Notes: generated from the sequence alone by a model not told the origin. 45,651 bases of DNA from Patescibacteria group bacterium (GCA_015491245.1 WFWH01000021.1:1-45651), one strand, 5' to 3'; counted from the first letter of the stretch, positions 15,647-25,046 are shown. Numbers and translations are program-made.

Positions 15647-18600
15647 CTACTTGAGGCGGGTAAACACTTCCTGATCCCACAGCGCGCGCTTGACGTACAG
15701 ATCGGGGTCGGCGCGGCCGGAGCGCAGCTGCTCCAGCGCGATCAACCCTTTGCGGGCGATGTTGTAGGCACCGACCGCATCACCGTTTTTAAGGTGCGCA
15801 TCTTCTGCGCGGGTGTCAAACCCGCAACGCGGGCACTGCAAAAAATCCACCTCCTCCTGCTCCTTCTCTCCCTCACGGTAGTGGTTGCGTATCTGCAATA
15901 AGGTGTTGAGGTAGTACACAAACGCCCGCCACGTGGCGGCGTCATCGCAGGCGAGCATTTCTTCCATCACGTTGTTGCCGCTCTGAATCGCCGTACCCAT
16001 GCCGGCCACCGCGCCGGAAAAGCCAGGCAGCGCCCCCTCCGGCGCCCCCGCGCCCACCACGCGGCGCAGGGCATCGGTCAGTGCGGCGGCGCTTATGGCA
16101 ACCGTCTTGCGGGTGGCCGCATCCCACCGCAGGCGATCCACGGCGCTGGTGAGGCGCACGGTGCCGCCGTCTTCTTCGCGACGATACGTAATGTGGATGG
16201 CGCCTTCCTCGCCGTACAATTCTTCTATCCTGCGCTCAACCTCTTTCTTAACTTGCTCCACTCCCCCGCCCCGGTAATTGAGATAGAGATCTTTCCGCCA
16301 ACCGCACTGCGGACACGTGGTGGAAGTGTAATCCGGGGATACGAAGAATACGATGCCGTGTTGCCCCTGCAATTTTTGCAGTGAGACGGTAGCGCGCTTA
16401 CCTTCCCGCAAACAAACCAGTTGCGGTGCGGAAAACGCATGGGGGTTTTCTTTGTCTATCACCAACTGTAGCTTTTCCAGCAGCGCTTTTTGGAATTGCT
16501 GGTATACGCTGCGCTCAAATTGCCCACCGCGCTTTTGCATAAAGCGAAAATGAAGGTTCTCCAACGCGATTACCGCATCATGCTCCAGCGCTTTTTGCAC
16601 GAGGAAATGCATCACGTGCGAAAGGTAGCCCGCTTTGAGTTTGGCGATGTTTTCCACCGCGCGCCACTGCTGTTTCGCCTCCTTGCGCTCCTGCGCGCGT
16701 GCCTCCAACAAGCGCGCGTAGTCGGCGCCTCCGATGGTGTTCAGGTCACCCCCCTCGCGATAGCGGCCGCGGGCATCGACCAGCGCCCAGTACAGCAAGT
16801 GTCTCTCGCCGCGATCAACGCCCAGCACCGCGCGCGGGATCTCCAAAAGTTTAACCCTGACTTCCTCATTGAATTCTTTGTGTTGACGCTCCTTGAGATG
16901 ATTATTGATTTTAACAGGAAAATGAAAGTGCAGTTTGCGCTCGTAGTAGCGATGTTGCTCGTACACCGGCTCATCGCCGCGGCGGGCCAGTTTGCCGCTC
17001 GCCAGCATTTTGGCATGCGGCTTGTCTTCACGGCGGTCGCGGAGGAAAATCTTTCCGCTGCCAGCCAGCATGAAGCGCAAAGGCACCTGCGACATATTCT
17101 CATCGGAGAAGAGCGTGCGGAAGAGAATGGTGTGGGTGTTGGGAGCGCCACATGCGCGGGTGCACAGGTCTTTGTTGCAGATGCGGAAGAGGAGTACCTT
17201 TCCCTCGCCGACCAAACGGTCCAGCAGCGCCACATCAAGGGGCTGCCACCACGCTTTGACGGCTTGCTGCCTGACGTCGCCGACAAACTCCTCGTAAGAG
17301 TCGTAGCGCTCTTTGAACGAGAAACTCAGTCCCGTGCCCCTCCTCTCGTGGTACTGTATCAGGCATTTCTTGTAGTACTCAATGAAAGTGTCAATGGCGT
17401 CCCCCACCACTTCACGTGCAAGTTTTTTTCCGTAACCGTATTTCTCAACTAGTGCAAACACCTCGGCGGGCAGATGCTTTCGCTTGTGCTCTCTCAAAAT
17501 CTTGTTTTCTCCTCCCTGCCTTGCGCCGGTCTTTCTCGTCGCCACGCCGTTTATCATCATCAGATTGGGAATATCTTTCGCGGGGTCGGCCATTATCTGC
17601 AGCATAAACATTTCCCACTCCGGTTTCCCGCCGCCGCGGTGCGCGGTAGGGGCGTTTTCGCAGAGCGCGCGGACGGCTGCGGCGCCGCTGAACACCGCAA
17701 GGTGCAGGGCGCCTTCCCCGTCTCTCACGAACAGCCCGAGGTTGTCACTCAGTTTGGTTTTGCTCCATCCTTCAAGAAAATTCGGTGAGAAATACACGCG
17801 CACCTCTTTGGGCACATCGGTCACCTTCGTCAGATAGTTGCGAATTTTGTTGAATGCTTTTTGTGGCCGCAGTTCCGCGATGCGGTGCTCCAACAGCCGC
17901 CACGCGTCATAAAATGCCGTGTCTTTGCTCTCCTCCGGAATAGCATCAAGCGCGTCTTCCTTTCCCTTATTGGTGCGGACACGGAAGGTGTGCTCTAGGC
18001 GCGCCAGCTCCACATACGCTTCCAAATATTCACGCCACGCCCGCACCATCGCTTCCCATGCTCCCTTGGCGGGACGGCGCTTTCGGGCAACCGCCGCGCG
18101 CAATTCCGCCACGGCATCGTCAAACTTTTTCTGAAGGGAGGGGAGCGGCTTAAAGGCGGCTTTGGCGCGATGATCCGCGTGCACCGAGCGCACCTCGCCG
18201 CCTGTGATGCGCGCCAAGGTGTTATAGCGCCACCGCGCCACAAAATCCTCCCAAGAAAGCGGCGCGCCGTCGCCGAGACGCCGCCATGCCGTACCGCTTT
18301 GCTCTACTAAATTGCGCAGTGCGCCTAATGTAGTGTAATCCTTGGAAATCGCCTTCTTGCCGCGAAAGAGGTCGTTTAGCGCCTGCCACTCGCTTAAAAT
18401 TTCTTGCGCCACTGCGCGCACCGTACTCTTGTGGAGGTAGATTTTTTCCTCTTGGTGCCCGCCGCGCTCAAGCTTTGCAAAGAAATCCTCAAAGAAACGG
18501 CGCGCCTGCGCCCACAGCAACGGCGCCTGTTCGGCAACATGCTCCAAAACTTCCAGCAGCGCTTGGTCGCTATCAATGTACTCCACGCGCAGCTCCCTCG

Positions 18601-19549
18601 GAGCGCCGATTTGCCGGTACAGCGGCACCAAGTGCGGCAGCGGGCGCTCATCTTTAGAGCGCGTTTGGTTGAAGTGGTTGATGCGCTGGTTAATGCCCTC
18701 CTCGGAAACTTCGCCCGCCTCGCCCCCTGCGCCGCCAATTTTTCGGTTGTACTCCTCAATGCCGCGGTAGCTGAGTACGCGATTGAACGCCCGAGGGGAA
18801 AACATCTCCACCTCGTCCGGCGCCAGCTTGAGCTCCTTCTGGCGAGGGCGAAGGTGTTGTTCAAACACAACGCAATTGCGGGCAAAAAAACCGAGGTTTT
18901 CAACAACACGGCGGGCTATCGTGCCGCTTTGAAGCTCTCCCTTGAAGTAATGCTCTCTGTTGAGCTTGAGGTCTTTCAATGCGGAAGAGAACTTTTCAAA
19001 AGCGGCGAGGTGACGGAGGAACTCTTGATTATCGGCATAGTGCCTTTTCAGCAGCGCAAAGATTTTTTCAGATTTGGCGAAGTCGTCAATGGTTGCCCCG
19101 TGTAATTTTTCGCTCCGGAAAGGCCCGGCGGCAGCGCCGGCGTTCTTTTTGCCGCCTCCTGTACCGAAAAAGGCACCGACCTTGCGGGCGATATCCTGCT
19201 CTAGTTTCCGCAATTCTCCAGCTAGCGCACGACGCCGCTTGGCGTCCGATGCGCGCGCCATATCTCGCCGCACCGCAAGGTATCTCTCAATGTCGTGCAA
19301 ATCCAAAGCGAGACGCTCCAGCGCGTCGTCAATAAAAACGGCGAGCAGCTCGTTCATTTTCTCCTTGAGATGCGGCCGCGCGGCATTGCGCTTCCGGTCT
19401 TCGGGAAAGATATCCCGCGCATCGCGCGCTTCCCAATTAATGTGCTGCGCGGTCGCCGCGGCGGGCTTAAGCTCAAACCGCAACGTTTTCGTCAACGGAA
19501 ATTTCTCATTGAAATCTTTAAAGCGTGGGTTCGCATCAGGAGACGGCAT
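15647..19549 (-). CDS. cas12a: Type V-A effector nuclease Cas12a (Cpf1), 1300 aa
   Basis: FNEKFPLTKTLRFELKP N-terminus; RuvC-I GVDRGERHLLYWALVD; bridge helix WRAVENIAKLKAGYLSHVMHFL; RuvC-II AVIALENLHFRF...RSVYQQFQKALLEKL; RuvC-III GDAVGAYNIARKGL. Confidence 0.98.
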   Translation of the reverse strand: MPSPDANPRFKDFNEKFPLTKTLRFELKPAAATAQHINWEARDARDIFPEDRKRNAARPHLKEKMNELLAVFIDDALERLALDLHDIERYLAVRRDMARASDAKRRRALAGELRKLEQDIARKVGAFFGTGGGKKNAGAAAGPFRSEKLHGATIDDFAKSEKIFALLKRHYADNQEFLRHLAAFEKFSSALKDLKLNREHYFKGELQSGTIARRVVENLGFFARNCVVFEQHLRPRQKELKLAPDEVEMFSPRAFNRVLSYRGIEEYNRKIGGAGGEAGEVSEEGINQRINHFNQTRSKDERPLPHLVPLYRQIGAPRELRVEYIDSDQALLEVLEHVAEQAPLLWAQARRFFEDFFAKLERGGHQEEKIYLHKSTVRAVAQEILSEWQALNDLFRGKKAISKDYTTLGALRNLVEQSGTAWRRLGDGAPLSWEDFVARWRYNTLARITGGEVRSVHADHRAKAAFKPLPSLQKKFDDAVAELRAAVARKRRPAKGAWEAMVRAWREYLEAYVELARLEHTFRVRTNKGKEDALDAIPEESKDTAFYDAWRLLEHRIAELRPQKAFNKIRNYLTKVTDVPKEVRVYFSPNFLEGWSKTKLSDNLGLFVRDGEGALHLAVFSGAAAVRALCENAPTAHRGGGKPEWEMFMLQIMADPAKDIPNLMMINGVATRKTGARQGGENKILREHKRKHLPAEVFALVEKYGYGKKLAREVVGDAIDTFIEYYKKCLIQYHERRGTGLSFSFKERYDSYEEFVGDVRQQAVKAWWQPLDVALLDRLVGEGKVLLFRICNKDLCTRACGAPNTHTILFRTLFSDENMSQVPLRFMLAGSGKIFLRDRREDKPHAKMLASGKLARRGDEPVYEQHRYYERKLHFHFPVKINNHLKERQHKEFNEEVRVKLLEIPRAVLGVDRGERHLLYWALVDARGRYREGGDLNTIGGADYARLLEARAQERKEAKQQWRAVENIAKLKAGYLSHVMHFLVQKALEHDAVIALENLHFRFMQKRGGQFERSVYQQFQKALLEKLQLVIDKENPHAFSAPQLVCLREGKRATVSLQKLQGQHGIVFFVSPDYTSTTCPQCGWRKDLYLNYRGGGVEQVKKEVERRIEELYGEEGAIHITYRREEDGGTVRLTSAVDRLRWDAATRKTVAISAAALTDALRRVVGAGAPEGALPGFSGAVAGMGTAIQSGNNVMEEMLACDDAATWRAFVYYLNTLLQIRNHYREGEKEQEEVDFLQCPRCGFDTRAEDAHLKNGDAVGAYNIARKGLIALEQLRSGRADPDLYVKRALWDQEVFTRLK

Positions 19550-19619
19550 GGTGATAAGGAGATGTTATGAATAATGCGCCGCGCGGGAGTGAAACTGAAA
19601 ACCCCCCACAAGGCGGTGC

Positions 19620-19667
19620 GACCACGCACGAAAATGCCTCATGAGGGGATCTCAATCGTGCGTGGTC
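19620..19667. promoter_or_regulatory. Perfect 12-bp inverted repeat GACCACGCACGA-N24-TCGTGCGTGGTC in the cas12a 5' UTR
   Basis: Begins at the predicted cas12a TSS; loop contains the palindrome CCTCATGAGG. Confidence 0.65.
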
Positions 19668-19673
19668 TTTCAT

Positions 19674-19702
19674 ACTATACCCCCTTCCGTTACTATCATC
19701 AA
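19674..19702 (-). promoter_or_regulatory. Putative cas12a promoter (TTGATG-N17-TATAGT)
   Basis: Minus strand -35 (complement of 19697-19702) and -10 (complement of 19674-19679), 17-bp spacing. Confidence 0.55.
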
Positions 19703-19892
19703 GAGGAGGCGCATTCGTTTTTACCAAGGTGATTAAAAAGAGTAGGGTAGCATCGGGACCGCCTCCCAGAAACAAACGGAGGCGAACGGCGCTCCCGCTC
19801 TCTTTTTCATTAGGCACGATACGCACACGTCGGTGCCGCACGGAAGCCATCCATACAGGGAGCATCTCTGTGGGCGAGAAAATTCTCTCTTG

Positions 19893-21296
19893 TTAGCGAC
19901 TTTGCGCGGGGAATGCGGGAAGGTTGCCATCCTCGTAGATAACCGGCTCCTCTTTTTGCCATTGCTCCAACACCGGCATCAAAAAGCGCCACGAGTATTC
20001 TACCTCCTTGCTGGAGAGGAAGAGCGTCTGGTTGCCCTCAATGATGTCTAGCAGAAGCTTTTCATAGGCGTCATGCATGCGGTAGCGCCCGGTGGGTACG
20101 AAGGGGAACTCCACGTACCGCTCTTCTATCTCCATGCCGTAAGAGGGCTTGCGCGCCCACAGGCGCAAACCGGTCGCCGGATCCGGCTGGATGCGGAAGC
20201 GCAAGAGGTTGCGGCGCGCACCTGAGAGATTTTCAGGGCACATGCAAGAGGGTATTTCTTTGAAGTGCAACACTATTTCAGAAAGGGTTTGCCCTGCTTT
20301 TTTCCCTGACTCCAATACCACCGGCGTTCCCCGCCACCGGGAGTTGTCGAGTTCCGCTTCCAGTAAAAAATACGTTTCCGTATTGGAATCGCACGGCACA
20401 TGGTCTTCCGTGCGGTACGAAGCGTACTGCCCCTTTACGCGGCGCCCGCCTTTGCGCAGGCGCAGCGCCGCCATCACCTCGGCGCGGCGCGCGCGCACCG
20501 CCCCTGCTTCATACGCGCCCGGATCCTCCATAGCAATGAGTGCGAGCATCTGCAAGAGATGGTTTTGCCCCACATCGCGCAGCTGCCCTACTCCGTCGTA
20601 GAACGCACCCCTTCCGTCCATGCCGCGCGATTCCAAAATGCGCACCTCTATGCGCGCCACGTAGTTGCGGTTCCATATTGGCTCAAATATGCTGTTGGCA
20701 AAACGGAATGCGAGAATGTTCTCCAGCGCCGACTTTCCCAGGTAGTGGTCAATGCGGAAAATCTGCTCTTCTTTAAAGAGGAGCGAGAGCTTGCGCTCCA
20801 GTGCTTGTGCCGTATGCAGGTCTTCCCCAAACGGCTTCTCAACCACCAAGCGCGTCCACCCCGCGCCACCGCCTACACACCCTACCGACAGCCCGCTGTC
20901 GGCGAGATTTTGGAAGAGGGGGTCGTAAAAACGTGGCGGCACGGCAAGGTAAAAGAGTTTGTTGGTACAGGCTCCCACAGCGCGATCTTGCGCAGCGAGA
21001 AAGGCCGAGAGCGTGCCGTAGGATTTGGGATCGGTAAAATCACCCGCCACATATTCCGCGCGCGCCACAAATGCCGCCACCTCCTCCGGGTGCGTATGAG
21101 AGTGCGCATCCAAAGCGCTGCGTACCATGCGCCGAAATGCTTCCGTGCTAAGCGCCGATTTGGCAAACCCCACTATACGGTACTCGGCGGGGAGGTGCCC
21201 CGCGCAGTGCAAATCCAGCAGCGCGGGAAACAGCTTGCGCCTTGCAAGATCGCCGGTTGCCCCGAAGATAACCAATGTGAGCGGAGTATGATTCAT
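19893..21296 (-). CDS. zwf: Glucose-6-phosphate 1-dehydrogenase
   Basis: VIFGATGDLARRKLFPAL, VVEKPFGEDLHTA, RIDHYLGKSALENILAFRFAN. Confidence 0.95.
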   Translation of the reverse strand: MNHTPLTLVIFGATGDLARRKLFPALLDLHCAGHLPAEYRIVGFAKSALSTEAFRRMVRSALDAHSHTHPEEVAAFVARAEYVAGDFTDPKSYGTLSAFLAAQDRAVGACTNKLFYLAVPPRFYDPLFQNLADSGLSVGCVGGGAGWTRLVVEKPFGEDLHTAQALERKLSLLFKEEQIFRIDHYLGKSALENILAFRFANSIFEPIWNRNYVARIEVRILESRGMDGRGAFYDGVGQLRDVGQNHLLQMLALIAMEDPGAYEAGAVRARRAEVMAALRLRKGGRRVKGQYASYRTEDHVPCDSNTETYFLLEAELDNSRWRGTPVVLESGKKAGQTLSEIVLHFKEIPSCMCPENLSGARRNLLRFRIQPDPATGLRLWARKPSYGMEIEERYVEFPFVPTGRYRMHDAYEKLLLDIIEGNQTLFLSSKEVEYSWRFLMPVLEQWQKEEPVIYEDGNLPAFPAQSR

Positions 21297-21310
21297 GGTA
21301 CCGTTACGTG

Positions 21311-23179
21311 TTATTCTTGATGCGCTGCCGGAGACGCCTCTCCTCCTTTGGTTGAGCGTTCCCGCAAAAGACGATCTAGTAAAAATGCGCTGTTAATAAG
21401 GCCTATATGCGTATACGCTTGGGGAAAATTGCCCAAAAATTCCTTGGTGCGCGGATGCATCTCCTCGGCATAGAGGCCGACATGGTTGGCGTAGGAGAGC
21501 AAGGTTTCAAAGACCGATACGGCGCGGGGGAGCTCGCCGGCAAGCGCGAGCGCATCTACATACCAAAATGATGAGAGCAAAAATGCGCCTTCCTCCTCCT
21601 CCATGCCATCAAAAGAGGTGTAGCGGCGCACCAGCACGCCGTCTTCGCCGCACACAAGCTCGCGCTCAATCGCACGTACGGTCGCTTTCATTTTAGGATC
21701 GTCCCCCTTAAGGAATCCCATCACGGGCATGAGCAGGAGCGCCGCATCCAAATCCTCTTCCCCCAGCGCCTGTGTGAAGGATTGCTTGCGCGCACTCCAC
21801 CCCTCGCGGCATATCGCCTCGCGTATGCGGCGGCGCTCAGCGCGCCACGTGTCGGTGTCTCCCTCAAACCCGAAGTGTTCCGCAAGGCGTATCGCCCGAT
21901 CCAGCGCCACCCAATTCATCAGCGCCGAATAGGTGAAACGCTTCTTGCCGCCGCGCACCTCCCACAGGCCCTCATCCGGCTCACGCCATATCACGCACAC
22001 GTAATCGGCAAGGTCGCGCAGTACGCGCCAGCGGTGCCGATCAATGGAGTTACCGGAAAGCCGGTGCAGCGTATAGGCGACATTGAGTACGCTCCCGTAC
22101 ACATCCCACTGCTTTTGGTCATGCGCAGCGTTTCCGATGCGCACCGGCCGTGAATTGCGGTACCCTGAGAGGTGGTTCAGCCGCTCCTCGTGCAAATCCA
22201 CCTCCCCGCGCAAACCATACATGATTTTCAGGTGTTCCGGCCCCTCCATGGTGCAAATGTTAACGAGCCAATTCAGGTAGCGCTCTGCTTCGGTAACATG
22301 CCCCAACTTGAAAAACGACTCCAACAAAAACGAGGAGTCCCGCAGCCACGTAAAGCGGTAATCCCAATTGCGCGCCCCGCCAATCCACTCGGGCAGCGAG
22401 GTGGTGGGTGCGGCAGCAATGGTGCCTACCGGCTCAAAAAATAGCGCCTTGAGCACCAGTTTGGAGCGTATGAGCGCATCGCGCCACCGCTCGGGCAGTG
22501 CGCAAGTACCCGTCTCGCACGTGCGGCACCAGCGGCGGTGCTTTTGTATCGTCTCGTTCAATTCGCGCTCATGGTGTTCGTAGTTATCTTTCATCAAGTC
22601 CACCTCGCCCGTGTTGTAGCGGAACACGAAAAACTCATCACGTCCCGCCTTGAGGGAGAACACGCACTCTGCCACCCCCTCTGCCACAGAGAACTCTTGG
22701 CCGCTGACCAACACACCCCGCATGTGTCCATGCTCAGCGCGCACGCCGCCTGCTATTTTGTACAGGCGTGTGGTGCCGCGCGCGTAATCAAACCGCGGCG
22801 CAAAACGCACCGCAATGGTGCACTCCCCTTTCCTGCAGGTAACGCGCCGCTTAATTTTAAACGTGGTATCTTCCTCGGGCGGCACATAGTGGCGCTCTTT
22901 TTCCAGAGGGAGAAAATCGGTAACGTCCCATACCCCGCGCGCCGTGGTGAATTCGGTTACCAAGATGTTGGTCTCCTCTATATAGTACTGGCGCACGCGG
23001 TAATTCTCACAGGGGCGTATGGACCAAAAGCCGCCACGCGCCTCATCCAGTAGGGCCGCAAAAACAGTGGGAGAATCCACAAACGGTGCGGGTGCCCAAT
23101 CAATGCTGCCATGTTTGCTCACCAGCACCGCCGAGCGGCGATTACCAATGAGCGCATAATCACGAATAGGGGTATACAT
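21311..23179 (-). CDS. Glycoside hydrolase family 15 protein (glucoamylase/trehalase-like)
   Basis: YALIGNRRSAVLVSKHGSIDWAPAPFVDSPTVFAALLDE, WIGGARNWDYRFTWLRDSSFLLE, PQAYTHIGLINSAF. Confidence 0.9.
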   Translation of the reverse strand: MYTPIRDYALIGNRRSAVLVSKHGSIDWAPAPFVDSPTVFAALLDEARGGFWSIRPCENYRVRQYYIEETNILVTEFTTARGVWDVTDFLPLEKERHYVPPEEDTTFKIKRRVTCRKGECTIAVRFAPRFDYARGTTRLYKIAGGVRAEHGHMRGVLVSGQEFSVAEGVAECVFSLKAGRDEFFVFRYNTGEVDLMKDNYEHHERELNETIQKHRRWCRTCETGTCALPERWRDALIRSKLVLKALFFEPVGTIAAAPTTSLPEWIGGARNWDYRFTWLRDSSFLLESFFKLGHVTEAERYLNWLVNICTMEGPEHLKIMYGLRGEVDLHEERLNHLSGYRNSRPVRIGNAAHDQKQWDVYGSVLNVAYTLHRLSGNSIDRHRWRVLRDLADYVCVIWREPDEGLWEVRGGKKRFTYSALMNWVALDRAIRLAEHFGFEGDTDTWRAERRRIREAICREGWSARKQSFTQALGEEDLDAALLLMPVMGFLKGDDPKMKATVRAIERELVCGEDGVLVRRYTSFDGMEEEEGAFLLSSFWYVDALALAGELPRAVSVFETLLSYANHVGLYAEEMHPRTKEFLGNFPQAYTHIGLINSAFLLDRLLRERSTKGGEASPAAHQE

Positions 23180-23286
23180 GCGCGTGCAAAGGTGCGCGGC
23201 GCCGCGTACAGCGCTCCGCGCCGTTTATAATCCAAGTATAGAAAAAAACACCCGTGCAATATCGTTGTGCGTGTGCATAATCCAAA

Positions 23287-23904
23287 CTAGCGCGGCGCTT
23301 CAACCTGCGGAAAACCCTCCGGAACGGGATACTGCGCAAACTCCGGCAGGAGCGGCCGCCCGTAGAAGAGGCGATGAATGACCTCGGCATGGGAGAGTGC
23401 ACCCGTCAGCGCATTGTGCGGCTCCGGCTCATCGGGGATGCCCACATAGTTGAGAACCGCGTCCAAGTTAAGCGCCGAGCGGCGGTGTTCCTCGTCAAAC
23501 GGCGGCGTGATGCCGCGCAGCGCCATGTGCAGGTAGGCCATACTGTGGGTATCCAGGGTGCGGTACGCGAAGGGGAATTCTTCACCCCACCGCAGGCAGG
23601 CGGCCTTGATGAAATCACGGTCGAAAGAAACGTTCTGCCCTGCGAGTGTGCGGTCACGCACCCCTTCCGCCCATGCGAGAAAATTGCGCAGGAGCTCCTC
23701 CTCGCTCATTTTGTTCGGATCGGTCACCTCCTCACGGGAAAACCCGTTGACCGCCAGCGCATCGTCATCTATGTGCGCGCCGTCCCACACACGGCACTCC
23801 AGATACAAGCGGTTGTCCGGGTGCTCCAGGTCTAATGCGCCCAGTGAGACGATGGAATGCTTGGCGTAATCGGTCCCTGAGGCCTCTATGTCCACGACTA
23901 GCAT
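23287..23904 (-). CDS. DEDDh 3'-5' exonuclease-like protein
   Basis: MLVVDIEASGTD...YAKHSIVSLGAL, LAGQNVSFDRDFIKAA, HNALTGALSHAEVIHRL. Confidence 0.82.
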   Translation of the reverse strand: MLVVDIEASGTDYAKHSIVSLGALDLEHPDNRLYLECRVWDGAHIDDDALAVNGFSREEVTDPNKMSEEELLRNFLAWAEGVRDRTLAGQNVSFDRDFIKAACLRWGEEFPFAYRTLDTHSMAYLHMALRGITPPFDEEHRRSALNLDAVLNYVGIPDEPEPHNALTGALSHAEVIHRLFYGRPLLPEFAQYPVPEGFPQVEAPR

Positions 23905-23952
23905 GCAGGCAAGTATACTCCTCCTCAAAGAAAAAACACAAGGGTGCGGCGC

Positions 23953-24276
23953 TCACAGCCACTCGCGCGCTTTGCGCCGCATGCGGGAGAAGGTGCGGGC
24001 AATGCGGGGGTGCCGCCGCTCCCCCGCGCGCAGCAGCGCATCAAACCACGACGAGGTAAAAGAGAGAAGAAACACACCCAAAAAAAGGAAGAGCGCCCCC
24101 TGCAAAAAGGGGAGCACCAGGCCAGGTATGCCCAGTGCCACAAACGCGGCACCCAACAGGCGCGCGCGGCGCTTTTGCCGGGGGGAGAGCGAAGGCAACG
24201 CCTCGCCGGTACCACTCTTCGCGCGTTTCGTGGCTTTTGTGGGAGGTTCGGGGTGCATGCCGCGCCATTGTACCAC
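23953..24276 (-). CDS. PGPGW/DUF454-like small membrane protein
   Basis: GIPGLVLPFLQGALFLFLGVFLLSF. Confidence 0.55.
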   Translation of the reverse strand: MVQWRGMHPEPPTKATKRAKSGTGEALPSLSPRQKRRARLLGAAFVALGIPGLVLPFLQGALFLFLGVFLLSFTSSWFDALLRAGERRHPRIARTFSRMRRKAREWL

Positions 24277-24285
24277 AAGGTACGT

Positions 24286-24678
24286 TTACTCAGGAGAGAT
24301 GCCTGGGCAATTTGCCGCAGGGCGATAGCCCGCGCGCTTCGCCTCTTCCGCTGAGGCGAACCAGCGGCGGTTTTCCTCTTTGATGCGCGCTGCGCCTGCG
24401 CACCACGGCAGGTGGTACACCGACCCATTCACCGAGCCGACGACCCTGCCTGCGGGCACCCGTGTACTCCCTCCCATTTCCTCCACCGCGGGCGCTGAGG
24501 ACGCAGCAGACACCGCTTCTGCCCATGGCGCACGCGCCACCTCGAGAGGGGGCGGCGGCGTGGCGCGCAGAGAGAGGCGCCCCAGCGCAAAACCACCCAC
24601 CCCCACCGCGACAATAATGAGCGCGGTGCCGAAGTCCTGCACCTTGTCAGAGCGCAAAAACTCTGCTATATTACGCAT
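24286..24678 (-). CDS. Membrane-anchored protein with Ada-type metal-binding-like C-terminus
   Basis: N-terminal TM helix; GSVNGSVYHLPWCAGAARIKEENRRWFASAEEAKRAGYRPAANC. Confidence 0.6.
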   Translation of the reverse strand: MRNIAEFLRSDKVQDFGTALIIVAVGVGGFALGRLSLRATPPPPLEVARAPWAEAVSAASSAPAVEEMGGSTRVPAGRVVGSVNGSVYHLPWCAGAARIKEENRRWFASAEEAKRAGYRPAANCPGISPE

Positions 24679-24749
24679 TGTCCTCCATTGTCTCCAAAAC
24701 ATCGGTATCAAGCAAGGATAGTGGGAGGGGCACCTAACCATTAGCATTT

Positions 24750-25046
24750 ATGGCACACAGAAAAGCAGGAGGGAGCGCGCGCAGTTTGCGCGACTCCAAG
24801 CCTAAATACCTCGGCACCAAACTCTACGACGGCGAGCGCGCCAAGGCAGGTTCCGTGATTGTGCGCCAACGCGGCTCTAGGATTCTTGCGGGCAAAAACG
24901 TCGGCACCGGGAGAGACTACACGCTCTTTGCGCTTGCCGAGGGCGTGGTGCGCTTTCGCGAGATGCGCAAAACGCGCTTTAACGGTACCACGGTTAAAAA
25001 AAAGGTAGTAGATGTGGTGCCGCATGCGGAAGGTTCCCCGTCATAA
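24750..25046 (+). CDS. rpmA: 50S ribosomal protein L27
   Basis: [44 protein letters not shown]...[20 protein letters not shown]. Confidence 0.95.
   Translation: MAHRKAGGSARSLRDSKPKYLGTKLYDGERAKAGSVIVRQRGSRILAGKNVGTGRDYTLFALAEGVVRFREMRKTRFNGTTVKKKVVDVVPHAEGSPS

Noticed and set aside
16490-17452. 320-aa + strand ORF opposite cas12a
   Set aside because: Antisense shadow ORF in GC-rich DNA; cas12a on the minus strand has unambiguous motifs.
19567-19644. 25-codon + strand ORF (MNNAPRGSETENPPQGGATTHENAS) with AAGGAG spacing upstream of cas12a
   Set aside because: Very short, no + strand promoter seen; the purine-rich stretch may be coincidental.
19536-19865. 109-aa minus-strand ORF upstream of cas12a as an additional cas gene
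   Set aside because: Overlaps the promoter, palindrome and cas12a start; low-complexity translation without family resemblance.
21551-21561. ATCTACATA matching the 5' end of the repeat
   Set aside because: 9-nt match inside the GH15 coding sequence; expected by chance in 45 kb.
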